DNA from: DAISIL01 sp036822015 | GTDB taxonomy: Bacteria; Bacteroidota; Bacteroidia; Cytophagales; Bernardetiaceae | Assembly: GCA_036822015.1 (NCBI GenBank) | Contig: DAISIL010000016.1 | Coordinates: 1-57,541 of the forward strand | Direction: 5' to 3' | DNA: 57,541 nucleotides | Shown here: positions 33,285 through 41,510 of the stretch, piece by piece | Position numbering within the stretch: the first letter of the stretch is position 1 | Layout of the letters: every line of letters starts with the position of its first letter | Notes under the pieces: generated by a model | Database searches by the model: none | The model's input: the letters and a program-made list of their open reading frames with translations, nothing else | Told to the model about the DNA's origin: nothing | Program-made: the position numbers and the translations under genes

Positions 33285-34013
33285 TCAAGAAGAGACTACA
33301 CGCCGACGGGTACGGGTTTCGATATTTCGCTGGACGTACAGGTCTAGGGTATCCAGGTTGAGGCAAAGCAAGTTTCCCATGTGCAGGCGACGGCGATAAA
33401 CGCAGCCGTTATCCAGGGGAATGATGGCGTTGTTTTTTTCGAGGGCAGTTTCGATGAAGGGGAGGTAATTGGGGTGGTGGCCGTGAATGATGCGGCGTTG
33501 TAGCGTAGGCGCGTCTTGGAGGTCAAAGTAGGTCGCCCAAAGCATGGCTTCGGTATCTTCAAAGGGACGACTTTGGGCAAAATTAAAGCCTGCATGGACG
33601 AGCATATAATCACCGAGATCAAAATAGAAAGCGAGGTTTTCAAAAAATGGCAGATACTTAGGCAAAATTTGCATCCGTTCATCCACCAAACCCTGATGGC
33701 GATGCAGCCTCGGGATGCGTCTGTTCTGGTCGTGGCGGCTGCCAGCATGGGTACGGAGGAGCATCTGCTCGTGGTTGCCTCGGAGAGCAAAAACCTGAAA
33801 ATCTTGACTTTGCAGGGCAATTAAGGTATCAACTACGGCTCGGCTTTTGGGCCCTTTGTTGATGTAGTCGCCGAGAAGAAACAACTGATCGCTGGGGGTC
33901 AGGGCGATGCGCTCCAACAGGCAGTCCAGGGTATCGGCGCAACCATGAATGTCAGGAATCACCAGGCGGCGGCCTCCGGGTGGGCAGTCCGGTACGGAAT
34001 AAGTCAGGTGCAT
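33285..34013 (-). CDS. Metallophosphoesterase (PP1/ApaH-like phosphatase)
   Basis: A 242-residue cytoplasmic phosphatase starting at the ATG at 34013. The di-metal motifs are present: DIHG with Asp21 and His23, GDYINKGP (48-55, where many relatives have GDYIDRGP), and GNHE (79-82). A later His in HAGFN and one in HGHHPNYLP complete the site. It could act on phospho-Ser/Thr proteins or on diadenosine tetraphosphate; the INKGP variant is common in Bacteroidota members, from memory. A TACCTTTG box lies only 3 bp before the ATG, so the transcript may have almost no leader. Confidence 0.9.
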   Translation of the reverse strand: MHLTYSVPDCPPGGRRLVIPDIHGCADTLDCLLERIALTPSDQLFLLGDYINKGPKSRAVVDTLIALQSQDFQVFALRGNHEQMLLRTHAGSRHDQNRRIPRLHRHQGLVDERMQILPKYLPFFENLAFYFDLGDYMLVHAGFNFAQSRPFEDTEAMLWATYFDLQDAPTLQRRIIHGHHPNYLPFIETALEKNNAIIPLDNGCVYRRRLHMGNLLCLNLDTLDLYVQRNIETRTRRRVVSS

Positions 34014-34016
34014 TGT

Positions 34017-34024
34017 CAAAGGTA
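34017..34024 (-). promoter_or_regulatory. Possible -7 box touching the phosphoesterase start
   Basis: TACCTTTG on the minus strand, ending 3 bp before the ATG at 34013. With initiation about 7 nt downstream, the mRNA would start at or near the start codon. I see no TTG at the -33 position, so this may be chance. Confidence 0.3.
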
Positions 34025-34093
34025 CGATAAGTTTTTGTTTGTGTGGGGAAAAAATGATTATCTTGCTGGTTCACTCACCCAACCCAACCCACG

Positions 34094-34567
34094 ATGTCTT
34101 TTGCCGAATATATCCAGGATCCACGCATCCAACTGACCTTCAAGAGTGCCTGGGTACATCTGATCGTACAACTGGCAGCGGCTTACCTGGTGCTGGGGGA
34201 ACAGATGCTCTTGTTGCTGATTTTTATTACAAGTTTTCCGGGAATACTGTACTTTGCCTTTCAGTTTCCGATAACGGGCTTATTGATTTTGCAAAGTCAG
34301 AATATCGCTTTCCGCAAACTCCCCCCCGCACAAGTCCTGCAACGGGCTTTGCTGTGGGCGTTTTTGTTTGCGCTCTTTGGGGCAGGTATCGCCTGGTTGA
34401 TCCTGACCAGTGGGAGCTTGGTGAACCTGACGGAAAGCGACAACATACCATCGGCGATCCTCCAAAACTTTCAAATTGCCTTTGTGCAGTTCTTGCCCGT
34501 GCTTTTTTGTGGCGAACTGATCCGACAACGGCTTTATTTCAAACAGATTTATGGCAAAAACTATTAG
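34094..34567 (+). CDS. Small integral membrane protein, unknown function
   Basis: A 157-residue protein with about four membrane segments: about 19-36 (VHLIVQLAAAYLVLG), 38-60 (MLLLLIFITSFPGILYFAF), 85-108 (ALLWAFLFALFGAGIAWLIL) and 125-142. Acidic and polar residues lie in short loops. I recognise no family. Its last 17 bases overlap the start of the epimerase gene, so the two are co-expressed. A competing frame over the same bases lacks any membrane or domain pattern and was not chosen. Confidence 0.65.
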   Translation: MSFAEYIQDPRIQLTFKSAWVHLIVQLAAAYLVLGEQMLLLLIFITSFPGILYFAFQFPITGLLILQSQNIAFRKLPPAQVLQRALLWAFLFALFGAGIAWLILTSGSLVNLTESDNIPSAILQNFQIAFVQFLPVLFCGELIRQRLYFKQIYGKNY

Positions 34568-35369
34568 CATCTTAGGCTGTGGCTGGTTGGGATTTCCGCT
34601 AGCCCGCCATCTCTCCGAAGCTGGATACACCGTCAAGGGCAGCACCACGACAGCGGATAAGCTCCCCATCCTGGCCGCCAACCAGATACTCCCCTACCTG
34701 ATCCGCTTACCCGAAGCTCCCGATCCCGACTTCCTGGAAGCCGACGTATGGGTCATCACGATACCGCCCGGCAGCCGCGACCCAGGCTACCAAGACCGCT
34801 ATCCGGCCCAGATGCACCAACTTCGCACTTTGGCAGAGCAGCATCAGCCCCAAAAGGTCATCATGATTAGCTCTACCTCCGTTTACCCCGACACAAAAAC
34901 GGATGTTTTTGAAGAAAATGTTACAAATGAAGAAAACGCCGGCAATGTCGTCATTTTTAGAGCCGAAGAGGCCCTCCGCAACATAGCGGGTATCCAGACG
35001 GTCATCCTGCGCTGTGGTGGTTTGATGGGCCCTGGGCGCGTTCCAGGGCGATATTTTGCAGGTCGTCAAAACCTGACTACGGGAGATATTCCCGTAAATT
35101 TTGTCCACCAACAAGATGTCATTCAGATCATTAGTCAGATGATCGGGGATAAGCCCATCCCCTACGATACTTTCAATGTCGTCGCTCCACTGCACCCTAC
35201 ACGGCGGGAAATCTATGCTGTCAATGCCCAAAGTTTTGGTTTTGCCCCTCCTACTTTCGTTACACCCGAGCGGATACCGCCCTACAAAGTAGTTCGGGCA
35301 GATCGCTTAGTTCAAGATTATTCGTATAATTTTAAGTTTCCTGACCCACTTTTGTTCAAATACGACTAA
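34551..35369 (+). CDS. NAD(P)-dependent epimerase/dehydratase-like protein (YeeZ-type)
   Basis: A 272-residue cytoplasmic protein. The Rossmann start is ISILGCGWLGFPLARHL (5-21); the usual third Gly is replaced by the GCGWLG variant seen in YeeZ-like proteins. The segment KVIMISSTSVYPD (about 102-114) corresponds to the SDR Ser/Tyr region, and VILRCGGLMGPGRVPGRYF (about 151-170) to the substrate-side loop. The classical YxxxK is not evident, so it may act in reduction of a nucleotide-linked or damaged cofactor rather than as an epimerase. It overlaps the membrane protein gene by 17 bp. Confidence 0.82.
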   Translation: MAKTISILGCGWLGFPLARHLSEAGYTVKGSTTTADKLPILAANQILPYLIRLPEAPDPDFLEADVWVITIPPGSRDPGYQDRYPAQMHQLRTLAEQHQPQKVIMISSTSVYPDTKTDVFEENVTNEENAGNVVIFRAEEALRNIAGIQTVILRCGGLMGPGRVPGRYFAGRQNLTTGDIPVNFVHQQDVIQIISQMIGDKPIPYDTFNVVAPLHPTRREIYAVNAQSFGFAPPTFVTPERIPPYKVVRADRLVQDYSYNFKFPDPLLFKYD

Positions 35370-35406
35370 AAAAGCACGTCTTTGCAACGTTTTTTTAGGT
35401 GAGGTA

Positions 35407-35437
35407 TTTGGATATTTGTTGGGGGTCGCTATTTTTG
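35407..35437 (+). promoter_or_regulatory. Promoter of the 43-residue lipoprotein gene
   Basis: TTTG at 35407-35410, 19-nt spacer, TATTTTTG at 35430-35437: both elements fit the Bacteroidota consensus. The ATG is 37 bp further on, at 35475. Confidence 0.6.
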
Positions 35438-35474
35438 TTGTTAATAACGTTCTGTTTAGCTCATTACTTGTCCG

Positions 35475-35606
35475 ATGAAAAAACTACTAATTATTCAACT
35501 GTGTCTCTTTCTGGGCTTATCCATTTTTGTGGGCTGTGAGCAATACAAAGCCTCCCAATCGCCGGCAACGCAAAAGGTGCAGCCAACCAGGCTGATACGG
35601 ATGTAA
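35475..35606 (+). CDS. Very small lipoprotein
   Basis: A 43-residue protein: MKKLLIIQLCLFLGLS, then the lipobox FVGC with lipid-bearing Cys21, and a 22-residue tail (EQYKASQSPATQKVQPTRLI). The tail is short, basic and disordered-looking, like the small entericidin-type or osmotically induced lipoproteins, though no family is recognisable. It has its own near-perfect promoter at 35407-35437, which is the main reason to believe it. The stop is 16 bp before the end of the convergent gene at 35623. Confidence 0.6.
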   Translation: MKKLLIIQLCLFLGLSIFVGCEQYKASQSPATQKVQPTRLIRM

Positions 35607-35622
35607 GAGAAAGTAAAGGAGA

Positions 35623-35988
35623 TTATTGTCGTATGGAAGCGACCAGTTCTTTTTCTACGCCCCAGTCTTTGGCTAGTTTAATCATACCCATCGCCTCCAT
35701 CTCACTGATATAGCCCTTTTCGAGGTTGGCTTTCCAGACATCAGTCAGATGCTTGAGCCGCTTTTCTTTCTCCAGGCTCAACATGATATTTCTCAGGTAT
35801 CCCCGGGCGCGATCGAAGGCATCATAATAATCTTTGGCAATAAACTCATTGGCCCAGGCCAACTCCTCCTCCGCATCTAAGTTTTGTGCAGCACGGGTAA
35901 GGAGTTGCTGCTCATCTTCGTCTAATCCGTGATAATGGAAAATGACAGACTTGAGGAGTAAGAAAGCCTTTTTTTCGTCGCTGGTCAT
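35623..35988 (-). CDS. Helical cytoplasmic protein, unknown function
   Basis: A 121-residue protein if started at the ATG at 35988 (MTSDEKKAFLLLKSV); an earlier ATG at 36051 abuts the stop of the upstream cyclase gene and would add 21 residues. The sequence is nearly all helical and acidic (HGLDEDEQQLLTRAAQNLDAEEELAWANEF), recalling TerB-like helical bundles, but the match is too weak to name. The position immediately after the cyclase gene suggests a shared transcript. Confidence 0.6.
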   Translation of the reverse strand: MTSDEKKAFLLLKSVIFHYHGLDEDEQQLLTRAAQNLDAEEELAWANEFIAKDYYDAFDRARGYLRNIMLSLEKEKRLKHLTDVWKANLEKGYISEMEAMGMIKLAKDWGVEKELVASIRQ

Positions 35989-36051
35989 CGGTTCACTTGA
36001 GTTTATTTTAATCTGACAAATATTGTAAATTATCGGCGTATCTGAAAACAT

Positions 36052-36813
36052 TTACGCATCTTTTTCTTGAAAAGTAGGAAATACCACAGGCTGGCTAGGC
36101 ACGGCATCCATGTACAAAGCAGGGACTTGGAGGTTGAGCAGATAGCATCCCTCGGGTAGGTCATCGGGAACATAGATCAATTCCGTAATGGTAGCCTGAT
36201 AGCGGATATTACCTCCATCAAGACCCCAAAATCCCCTATGTACCAACAATTTACCTTCGTCTCTTTCCTTATCCACGGAGGGTAAATCCACCAGTAGATG
36301 CTCCACTCCGGCTCGGGCCAGGGCCTGCCCCAGCTCGGGCGAAAGATAGGGCGGATTTGTTCCCGAATAATGTTGCGTTTTTTTGTCGGGTGTGTTGGGG
36401 AGGCTGCGCAAGATCAGGGCGGGATAGCCTTGTAGGTATTCGAGTACCTGATGGGCCAGAATGACCCAATCGCTACCCTGTCGCTGTGGGCGAAGGCTAA
36501 GCAGTTGAGCGATCATCCAGGGCTGCCGAAGGCAGTCGGGGAGATACACCGGCTCGGCCGTGAGGTGTCCGAGGCACTCGGTGTGTGTGCCGTTGCCGTG
36601 TGGTGTCAAGGAAAGGGAACGGTAGTTTACGCTGCCCCCCAGCGCAACACTTCCCACAAAATCGCCGCTGCGGATGATCTCCGTTTGGGGCATGGTAGCG
36701 TAGTAGCAGTTGGGGTTCTGTGCGCTGTCCGGTCGTAGGGGTAGGGCCAAAGAGGTAGGACGACTAAGGTCGAAGCGGTGTGTTTGCCCATGATGAGAGA
36801 GGATGGCTTGCAT
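36052..36813 (-). CDS. Cyclase family protein (kynurenine-formamidase-like)
   Basis: A 253-residue cytoplasmic metal-dependent hydrolase starting at the ATG at 36813, 7 bp after the SpoIIE gene stop. The metal-binding motif HGNGTHTE has His72 and His77, close to the HxGTHxD of arylformamidases. Near the end is the second conserved segment (RGFWGLDGGNIRYQATITELIYVPDDLPEGCYLLNLQVP). Such enzymes hydrolyse N-formylkynurenine in tryptophan breakdown or act on other cyclic amides. No kynurenine genes are near, so the substrate is open. A GTG 21 bases earlier is a less likely start. Confidence 0.85.
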   Translation of the reverse strand: MQAILSHHGQTHRFDLSRPTSLALPLRPDSAQNPNCYYATMPQTEIIRSGDFVGSVALGGSVNYRSLSLTPHGNGTHTECLGHLTAEPVYLPDCLRQPWMIAQLLSLRPQRQGSDWVILAHQVLEYLQGYPALILRSLPNTPDKKTQHYSGTNPPYLSPELGQALARAGVEHLLVDLPSVDKERDEGKLLVHRGFWGLDGGNIRYQATITELIYVPDDLPEGCYLLNLQVPALYMDAVPSQPVVFPTFQEKDA

Positions 36814-36820
36814 GGCAGGA

Positions 36821-39013
36821 TCAGAAACGCACACCGAGGATGGTAATATCGTCGCGCTGCTCTTTGTCGCCCTGGTGTTGGGTCAGGAACTCTTCCAGGG
36901 CTTGGCGTTGTTGCTTCATGGGCAGTTCGGCGATTTGCGTAATTTTTTCTTCTAATCGTATGGTTCCCAATTTTTTATCATCCATGCCATTTTGGTCGGC
37001 GTAGCCGTCGGTGGTCAGATAGATGGCATCGCCTTCGGCTACCAGGATTTCTTCTTTGGTGAAGATGGGGGGCTTTTTGTGTCGCCCGCCCACTGATTTG
37101 AGGTCGCCCCGCAGTTTTCGGATTTGCTTTGTGGCTGCCGAGTAGTGATAGAGGGGGCGTTTGGCACCCGAAAAAATGACGACAAACTGTCCGTCGCGCT
37201 TTTCGATGGCACAGAGGGAAATGTCCATCGAGTCGTTGTTGAGGTACTCACTTTGCTTGAACCGCTTATGGATGCCCGTATTGAGCAAGGTCAGGATTTG
37301 CGCCGTATCATGGACGACCTTTTGGTTGATGATCTCGTTTAGGAGGTCATTACCGACAATGGACATGAAGGCTCCCGGCACGCCGTGTCCGGTACAATCG
37401 ACGGCAGCCAAAAAGGTACGCCCCTTACCGTCCTTTCCGATCAGGTGAGAGAACCAATAAAAATCACCCGAAACAATATCTTTGGGCTTATAGATCACGA
37501 AAAACTGGGGCAGGATGCGGCGCATCTGAAACAGCGAAGGCAAGATGGAGGCCTGTATCGTCTGGGCATAACGGATGCTATCAAGCATCTTGGCGTTTTT
37601 GTCTGATATTTCGGTGTTCATCACCTGCAAGTGATCCGCTTGGAGTTCTACTTTTTTGCGCTCTTTGTTGAGTTCGATGACTTTGGTTTCGAGGGCATCG
37701 GTAACTTTGGTTAGCTCATTGCGCTGCTTTTGGAGCTTCCGCGAAAGCCCCAGGAGCACCAAGGCAATCAAGCCCATCACGGCCAGCCCGCCTACGGTAG
37801 CCAAAAACTTTTTCTGAAACTCCTGCTCGGCGCGTTCTTTTTCGGCTTCTATGGTGGCTACTTTCTCCGAAACCAGGGTATTGATGGAGTCTTTGGCGTT
37901 TAGCTTTTCTTTCATCTCCTCGATCACCTCTCGGGTGCGCATCTGGGCCTCCTGGTACGCTAACTCATTCTGGATCAGGGTGCGTTCCAGATCAAGGACA
38001 TACTTGCGGATTTCCTCCTGCTGTGCCAAAGAGAGGGTATCGGTGGAGAGGCGTACGTTGAGGTATTCGATTTTGGCGCGTAGCTCGGTGCTGCTCTCAA
38101 TCAAATACTGCTTTTCGATTTCGAGTCCCTCCAAAATGAGCGTGAAGTCATCTTGTACCTGTATGGTGTCATACTCGTACTCTTCGGGCAGTGTGGTTTC
38201 CTCCTCCGTTTGGGCGGGTAGTTCTTCGTCGGGGGTGGGTTGGCTTACCTCCGTATTGGCCTCGGCGATAGGCTGCACCACGACCTGCCAACCTTTGGCT
38301 TGTTCCTCGATGCGCAGCACTTTGTAATCCTTGATCTTGAAATCATCGGCAGTGTAGCTGCCCGGCTGCCCCTCAAAGATGCCCTGGGCGTTGGTCGCGT
38401 ATTCTTTGTTGCGGAGCCAGACGCGCTCGGCAATCAGGGGTTGTTTGTCGGTGAAGGAGATAACGCGAAACTGCTGCTCAGCATCCAGGATCAGGGTAGC
38501 TTCGGAGCGGGATACCCTGGTGTTTGTCGGGTGTACCAGCATCCCATTGACGATAAAACGACAGGCCTCATCCATCTTCACATCTTTGGGTATCGAGAAG
38601 ATAACCAATCCAAAATCATCCGTGGCTTCGGTTCCCCATTCGGGATGCCCTTCGATGGCTACCTGCTGCCCAAAAGTTACGGGTTTGCCTTTGGCTGTCT
38701 GGACGCGCACCTGGTAGTTATAGGTTTGCTTTTTGAGTTGTACCAAAAGTTCGTTTTTCTCACTGATCCACTGCCAATCCTTGACCAGATAGAGTTTGTT
38801 TTGGTAAATCTCTACTTTTTTGGGACGCTCGGAGAGGCGTATGGGCAGCATGGCTTTACCGGTGGCATCTGATACGACGGCCTTGGGCAAATCATCAAAG
38901 GTGATTTTGGCATCAGCGACCGGCTCACCTGCCGTGTTCTGGACAACGAGTTGCGTCTGTGCATTTGCCAGGTTACATCCCAGGATCATCCACAAGAAAA
39001 AGCAAAAGCGCAT
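36821..39013 (-). CDS. Membrane-bound SpoIIE phosphatase with periplasmic sensor region
   Basis: A 730-residue membrane protein, started at the ATG at 39013 to give a signal peptide (FCFFLWMILGCNLANAQ); an ATG at 39058 would add 15 residues. Periplasmic part: two or three Ig/carboxypeptidase-regulatory-like beta domains (about 20-240), an acidic linker (TPDEELPAQTEEETTLPEE), and a coiled coil (about 285-400). One membrane helix follows (about 404-424, LATVGGLAVMGLIALVLLGL), then a cytoplasmic coiled coil and MLDSIRYAQTIQASILP before the SpoIIE domain with VSGDFYWF, DCTGHGVPGAF and TTDGYADQNG. It probably links an envelope signal to a phospho-switch such as SiaC. It follows ruvC closely on the same strand. 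Confidence 0.9.
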   Translation of the reverse strand: MRFCFFLWMILGCNLANAQTQLVVQNTAGEPVADAKITFDDLPKAVVSDATGKAMLPIRLSERPKKVEIYQNKLYLVKDWQWISEKNELLVQLKKQTYNYQVRVQTAKGKPVTFGQQVAIEGHPEWGTEATDDFGLVIFSIPKDVKMDEACRFIVNGMLVHPTNTRVSRSEATLILDAEQQFRVISFTDKQPLIAERVWLRNKEYATNAQGIFEGQPGSYTADDFKIKDYKVLRIEEQAKGWQVVVQPIAEANTEVSQPTPDEELPAQTEEETTLPEEYEYDTIQVQDDFTLILEGLEIEKQYLIESSTELRAKIEYLNVRLSTDTLSLAQQEEIRKYVLDLERTLIQNELAYQEAQMRTREVIEEMKEKLNAKDSINTLVSEKVATIEAEKERAEQEFQKKFLATVGGLAVMGLIALVLLGLSRKLQKQRNELTKVTDALETKVIELNKERKKVELQADHLQVMNTEISDKNAKMLDSIRYAQTIQASILPSLFQMRRILPQFFVIYKPKDIVSGDFYWFSHLIGKDGKGRTFLAAVDCTGHGVPGAFMSIVGNDLLNEIINQKVVHDTAQILTLLNTGIHKRFKQSEYLNNDSMDISLCAIEKRDGQFVVIFSGAKRPLYHYSAATKQIRKLRGDLKSVGGRHKKPPIFTKEEILVAEGDAIYLTTDGYADQNGMDDKKLGTIRLEEKITQIAELPMKQQRQALEEFLTQHQGDKEQRDDITILGVRF

Positions 39014-39059
39014 AAAACTTTTTTTGAGTTCGTAAGGAAATATCAAATATCTTTCCATT

Positions 39060-39623
39060 TTACTTAATCCGGTTGGGATTTTGGCTCACAAATGCCTGCC
39101 AAGAACTTCCTGAAGCCGAAGCCATCCCCCCTGGAATGCCCCCCTGAAAGCCATGACAGACGGCCACCGATACGGCATCGGTAGCATCGAGTAGATCGGG
39201 TATCTGCTCAAAGTCAAGGATTTGTTGAAGCATACGGGCTACTTGCTCTTTCGAGGCACTACCCTGCCCCGTTACGGCTTGCTTGATCCGCTTGGGTGCG
39301 TACTCATAGACGGGTATGCCCTGGGACAAGGCCGCCGCCATGGCTACACCTTGTGCGCGCCCCAGCTTGAGGGTAGATTGGATGTTTTTGCCATAAAAAG
39401 GAGCTTCCAAAGCCATCTGGGTTATCCCAAACTCACCGATGATATGGGTGAGGCGTTCAAATATCTTGCCCAAACGCTGATAATGGTCGTCGTATTTGTG
39501 CAAATGCAAGACCCCAAACTGCACCAGCCGCATCTTTTTGGCTTGCATCTCCAGGACACCATATCCCGTGATGCGCGTACCGGGGTCGATGCCGAGGATG
39601 ATATTCTTTGGGTGGGCTTTCAT
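39060..39623 (-). CDS. ruvC: Crossover junction endodeoxyribonuclease RuvC
   Basis: A 187-residue cytoplasmic nuclease that resolves Holliday junctions together with RuvAB. The four acidic catalytic residues are visible: Asp13 (LGIDPGTRITGYG), Glu73 (ALEAPFYGKN), and Asp146/Asp149 (LLDATDAVSVAVCH). The Phe77 stacking position is occupied in PFYGKN. Length is typical (about 175-190). It lies 12 bp downstream of the OmpA-family gene on the same strand; ruvA and ruvB are not here. Confidence 0.97.
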   Translation of the reverse strand: MKAHPKNIILGIDPGTRITGYGVLEMQAKKMRLVQFGVLHLHKYDDHYQRLGKIFERLTHIIGEFGITQMALEAPFYGKNIQSTLKLGRAQGVAMAAALSQGIPVYEYAPKRIKQAVTGQGSASKEQVARMLQQILDFEQIPDLLDATDAVSVAVCHGFQGGIPGGMASASGSSWQAFVSQNPNRIK

Positions 39624-39635
39624 GGTGTTGTTGGT

Positions 39636-40508
39636 CTAGTCAATTTTGAGGATTTTCATTTCTACACGGCGGTTGTTGGCGGAGTTTTCCAGGCTTAGGG
39701 GTCGCTCGCCTCCATAGGCTCGGGTCTGGATGCGCGTGGTGGGGATGCCCTTTTTTTGGAGGTACTCCAGGACGGCGGCCAGACGTTGTTCAGAGAGTTC
39801 CTGGTGCATGGTCCGGATACGGTCGTAGCCTGGATGGTCTTTCTCGGGGTTGCGGTCGGTGTGTCCGCTCAGTTCGATGGCTACGTTGGGATATTGTTGC
39901 AAAAAGCCCACCAGCGTCTGGAGCGTCGTCGTATCGGTGAGTTTAGCACTGGTCGGCGCAAAATTGATGTTGGGGAGCTGTATGGACGCGCCTTCACGGA
40001 TGCGCTCTCCGGAGAAGACCACCGTTTTGTCTGTCATCGGGGGAGCGGGCGGACGCAAGTCATCGGGCAGGCTCTCGGAGATGCGCCTTACGCGCAGGTA
40101 GCCCGGGGCGCACATCCCATATACGGGCGAGACACCCTCCCAGGGGCCTTCGAGGGCATCGCCTTTGGGGTCGTAGGTGAGTTTGGCTTTTTTGATGCAG
40201 AAGTTAGGCGGGTTGATGGTCAGTAGAGAGGGTAAAATTTCGTATTCGAGCAGGCGCAGCAGCGGCGGTGTCCAGGTAGCCCGAAAGCGCAACTCCCCTT
40301 GCACGGTAGGGTTTGAAATATTGGCGATCCGTGATTTGCCGACTATCGAATCCGAACGATGAACGATCATCAACTCAAACTGGTACAGTTCTTTTACGCC
40401 ACCAGTTTCCTGCGTCAGTTCGCCGCGCCAATGCCCCGTAAAGTCCTGGGCCGGCAACGAAACCCCAACCAGGCACAGGCAAAGCAAGCGAAGGATCATC
40501 AAAACCAT
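39636..40508 (-). CDS. OmpA-family protein with N-terminal beta domain
   Basis: A 290-residue exported protein. After a signal peptide (to LPAQ) is a beta-rich domain of about 150 residues (FTGHWRGELTQE, NPTVQGELRFRATW), similar to domains found in Bacteroidota stress or metabolism-related OmpA proteins. Residues about 185-290 are an OmpA peptidoglycan-binding domain (NVAIELSGHTDRNPEKDHPG, QRLAAVLEYLQKKGIPTTRIQTRAYG, NRRVEMKI). It would attach the outer membrane to the cell wall. It is divergent from the FkbM methyltransferase gene across 81 bp. Confidence 0.9.
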   Translation of the reverse strand: MVLMILRLLCLCLVGVSLPAQDFTGHWRGELTQETGGVKELYQFELMIVHRSDSIVGKSRIANISNPTVQGELRFRATWTPPLLRLLEYEILPSLLTINPPNFCIKKAKLTYDPKGDALEGPWEGVSPVYGMCAPGYLRVRRISESLPDDLRPPAPPMTDKTVVFSGERIREGASIQLPNINFAPTSAKLTDTTTLQTLVGFLQQYPNVAIELSGHTDRNPEKDHPGYDRIRTMHQELSEQRLAAVLEYLQKKGIPTTRIQTRAYGGERPLSLENSANNRRVEMKILKID

Positions 40509-40589
40509 ACTTTTTTGTCTTTTTTATTTTTACCGATGCGGCAAATTAAACAAAAGTATCGGAACCAAAAAAATTACGATTTTTGTCTC

Positions 40590-41357
40590 ATGGATAAGTC
40601 TCTCATTTTTGATATTGGCTTTCACAAAGGCGAAGATACGCGGCACTATCTCTCCGAAGGGTATCGGGTCATTGCCGTAGAAGCTAACCCCTTGTTGGTT
40701 TCTGCTGGTCAGCGGAAATTCAGCCAGCAAATTGCGTCCGGACAACTGACCCTACTCAACGTAGGTATCGCCGACCACAACCAAAAGCTGACCTTCTGGG
40801 TAAACGAACATCGGTCTGAGTGGAGTTCTTTCGATCAAGCCATTGGCTGCCGCCACGGCACAGCTTGCCATGCCGTAGAGGTAACATGTATCCGAACAGA
40901 TGATTTGATACAAAAATACGGTGTGCCGTACTACCTCAAAGTTGATATTGAAGGTTACGATAAATACTGTCTGCGTTCGATTAGTCCGGCAAATCGCCCG
41001 CGTTATCTCTCCTGCGAAGCCGTGTCGGTGGATCTACTCAATGATCTATCGGCTTTGGGCTATACCAAATTCAAGATCATCAACCAATCGGATCGCTTTA
41101 GGTCTCTCAACCTCAGGAACGAGACCGATGCCTGGCATTCATTTAAGCGGATGATTTTTAATGGGGTCATGAACCGCACCCTAGATTGGATACCCTGGAA
41201 GTTTCCACTCAAATCGTCGGGGCCTTTCGGGGAGTCCACCCATGGGCCCTGGATGAGTCGGCAGGAGGTAGCTGACCTTCATCGTGCTTTCTTACAGTTT
41301 GATAAGCATACCCCCCTCAATCCCATGAGTTGGTTTGACTATCACGCTACCACTTGA
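40590..41357 (+). CDS. FkbM family methyltransferase
   Basis: A 255-residue cytoplasmic SAM-dependent methyltransferase, started at the ATG at 40590 (MDKSLIFDIGFHKGEDT); the open frame runs further upstream into the divergent gene without a domain match. The SAM site shows FDIGFHKGEDTRHYL and VIAVEANPLL, and FkbM features include IADHNQKLTFWV, VTCIRTDDLIQKYG and YLKVDIEGYDKYCL. Such enzymes methylate hydroxyls of sugars or polyketides. No polysaccharide cluster is adjacent, so the substrate is unknown. A GC-rich inverted repeat at 41390 lies just past its stop. Confidence 0.9.
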   Translation: MDKSLIFDIGFHKGEDTRHYLSEGYRVIAVEANPLLVSAGQRKFSQQIASGQLTLLNVGIADHNQKLTFWVNEHRSEWSSFDQAIGCRHGTACHAVEVTCIRTDDLIQKYGVPYYLKVDIEGYDKYCLRSISPANRPRYLSCEAVSVDLLNDLSALGYTKFKIINQSDRFRSLNLRNETDAWHSFKRMIFNGVMNRTLDWIPWKFPLKSSGPFGESTHGPWMSRQEVADLHRAFLQFDKHTPLNPMSWFDYHATT

Positions 41358-41389
41358 TGTCCTAGGATTGTCAGTTGGTTCGGAAACTT

Positions 41390-41415
41390 TGTCAGGCGCT
41401 CTGCCATGCCTGACA
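41390..41415. promoter_or_regulatory. Inverted repeat TGTCAGGC-N10-GCCTGACA before groES
   Basis: Perfect 8-bp arms, 10-nt loop, 33 bp after the FkbM gene and 95 bp before groES. There is no T run, so it could be a weak terminator or a heat-shock operator. It is not CIRCE (TTAGCACTC-N9-GAGTGCTAA). Confidence 0.45.
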
Positions 41416-41510
41416 CACTTTAGGGCTTGGCATACAAAATGATTAAGCTAAATCAACAATCACTTTTTATGTTGTTTTTCTTATTCACAAACACTAACCA
41501 TTGACGAAAA

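Noticed and set aside
34039..34575. 178-residue frame overlapping the small membrane protein
   Set aside because: Lacks hydrophobic periodicity; the frame at 34094 has four membrane segments and overlaps the next gene in a typical coupled manner.
41358..41510. CIRCE heat-shock element before groES
   Set aside because: I looked for TTAGCACTC-N9-GAGTGCTAA and it is not present; only the unrelated repeat at 41390 is there.
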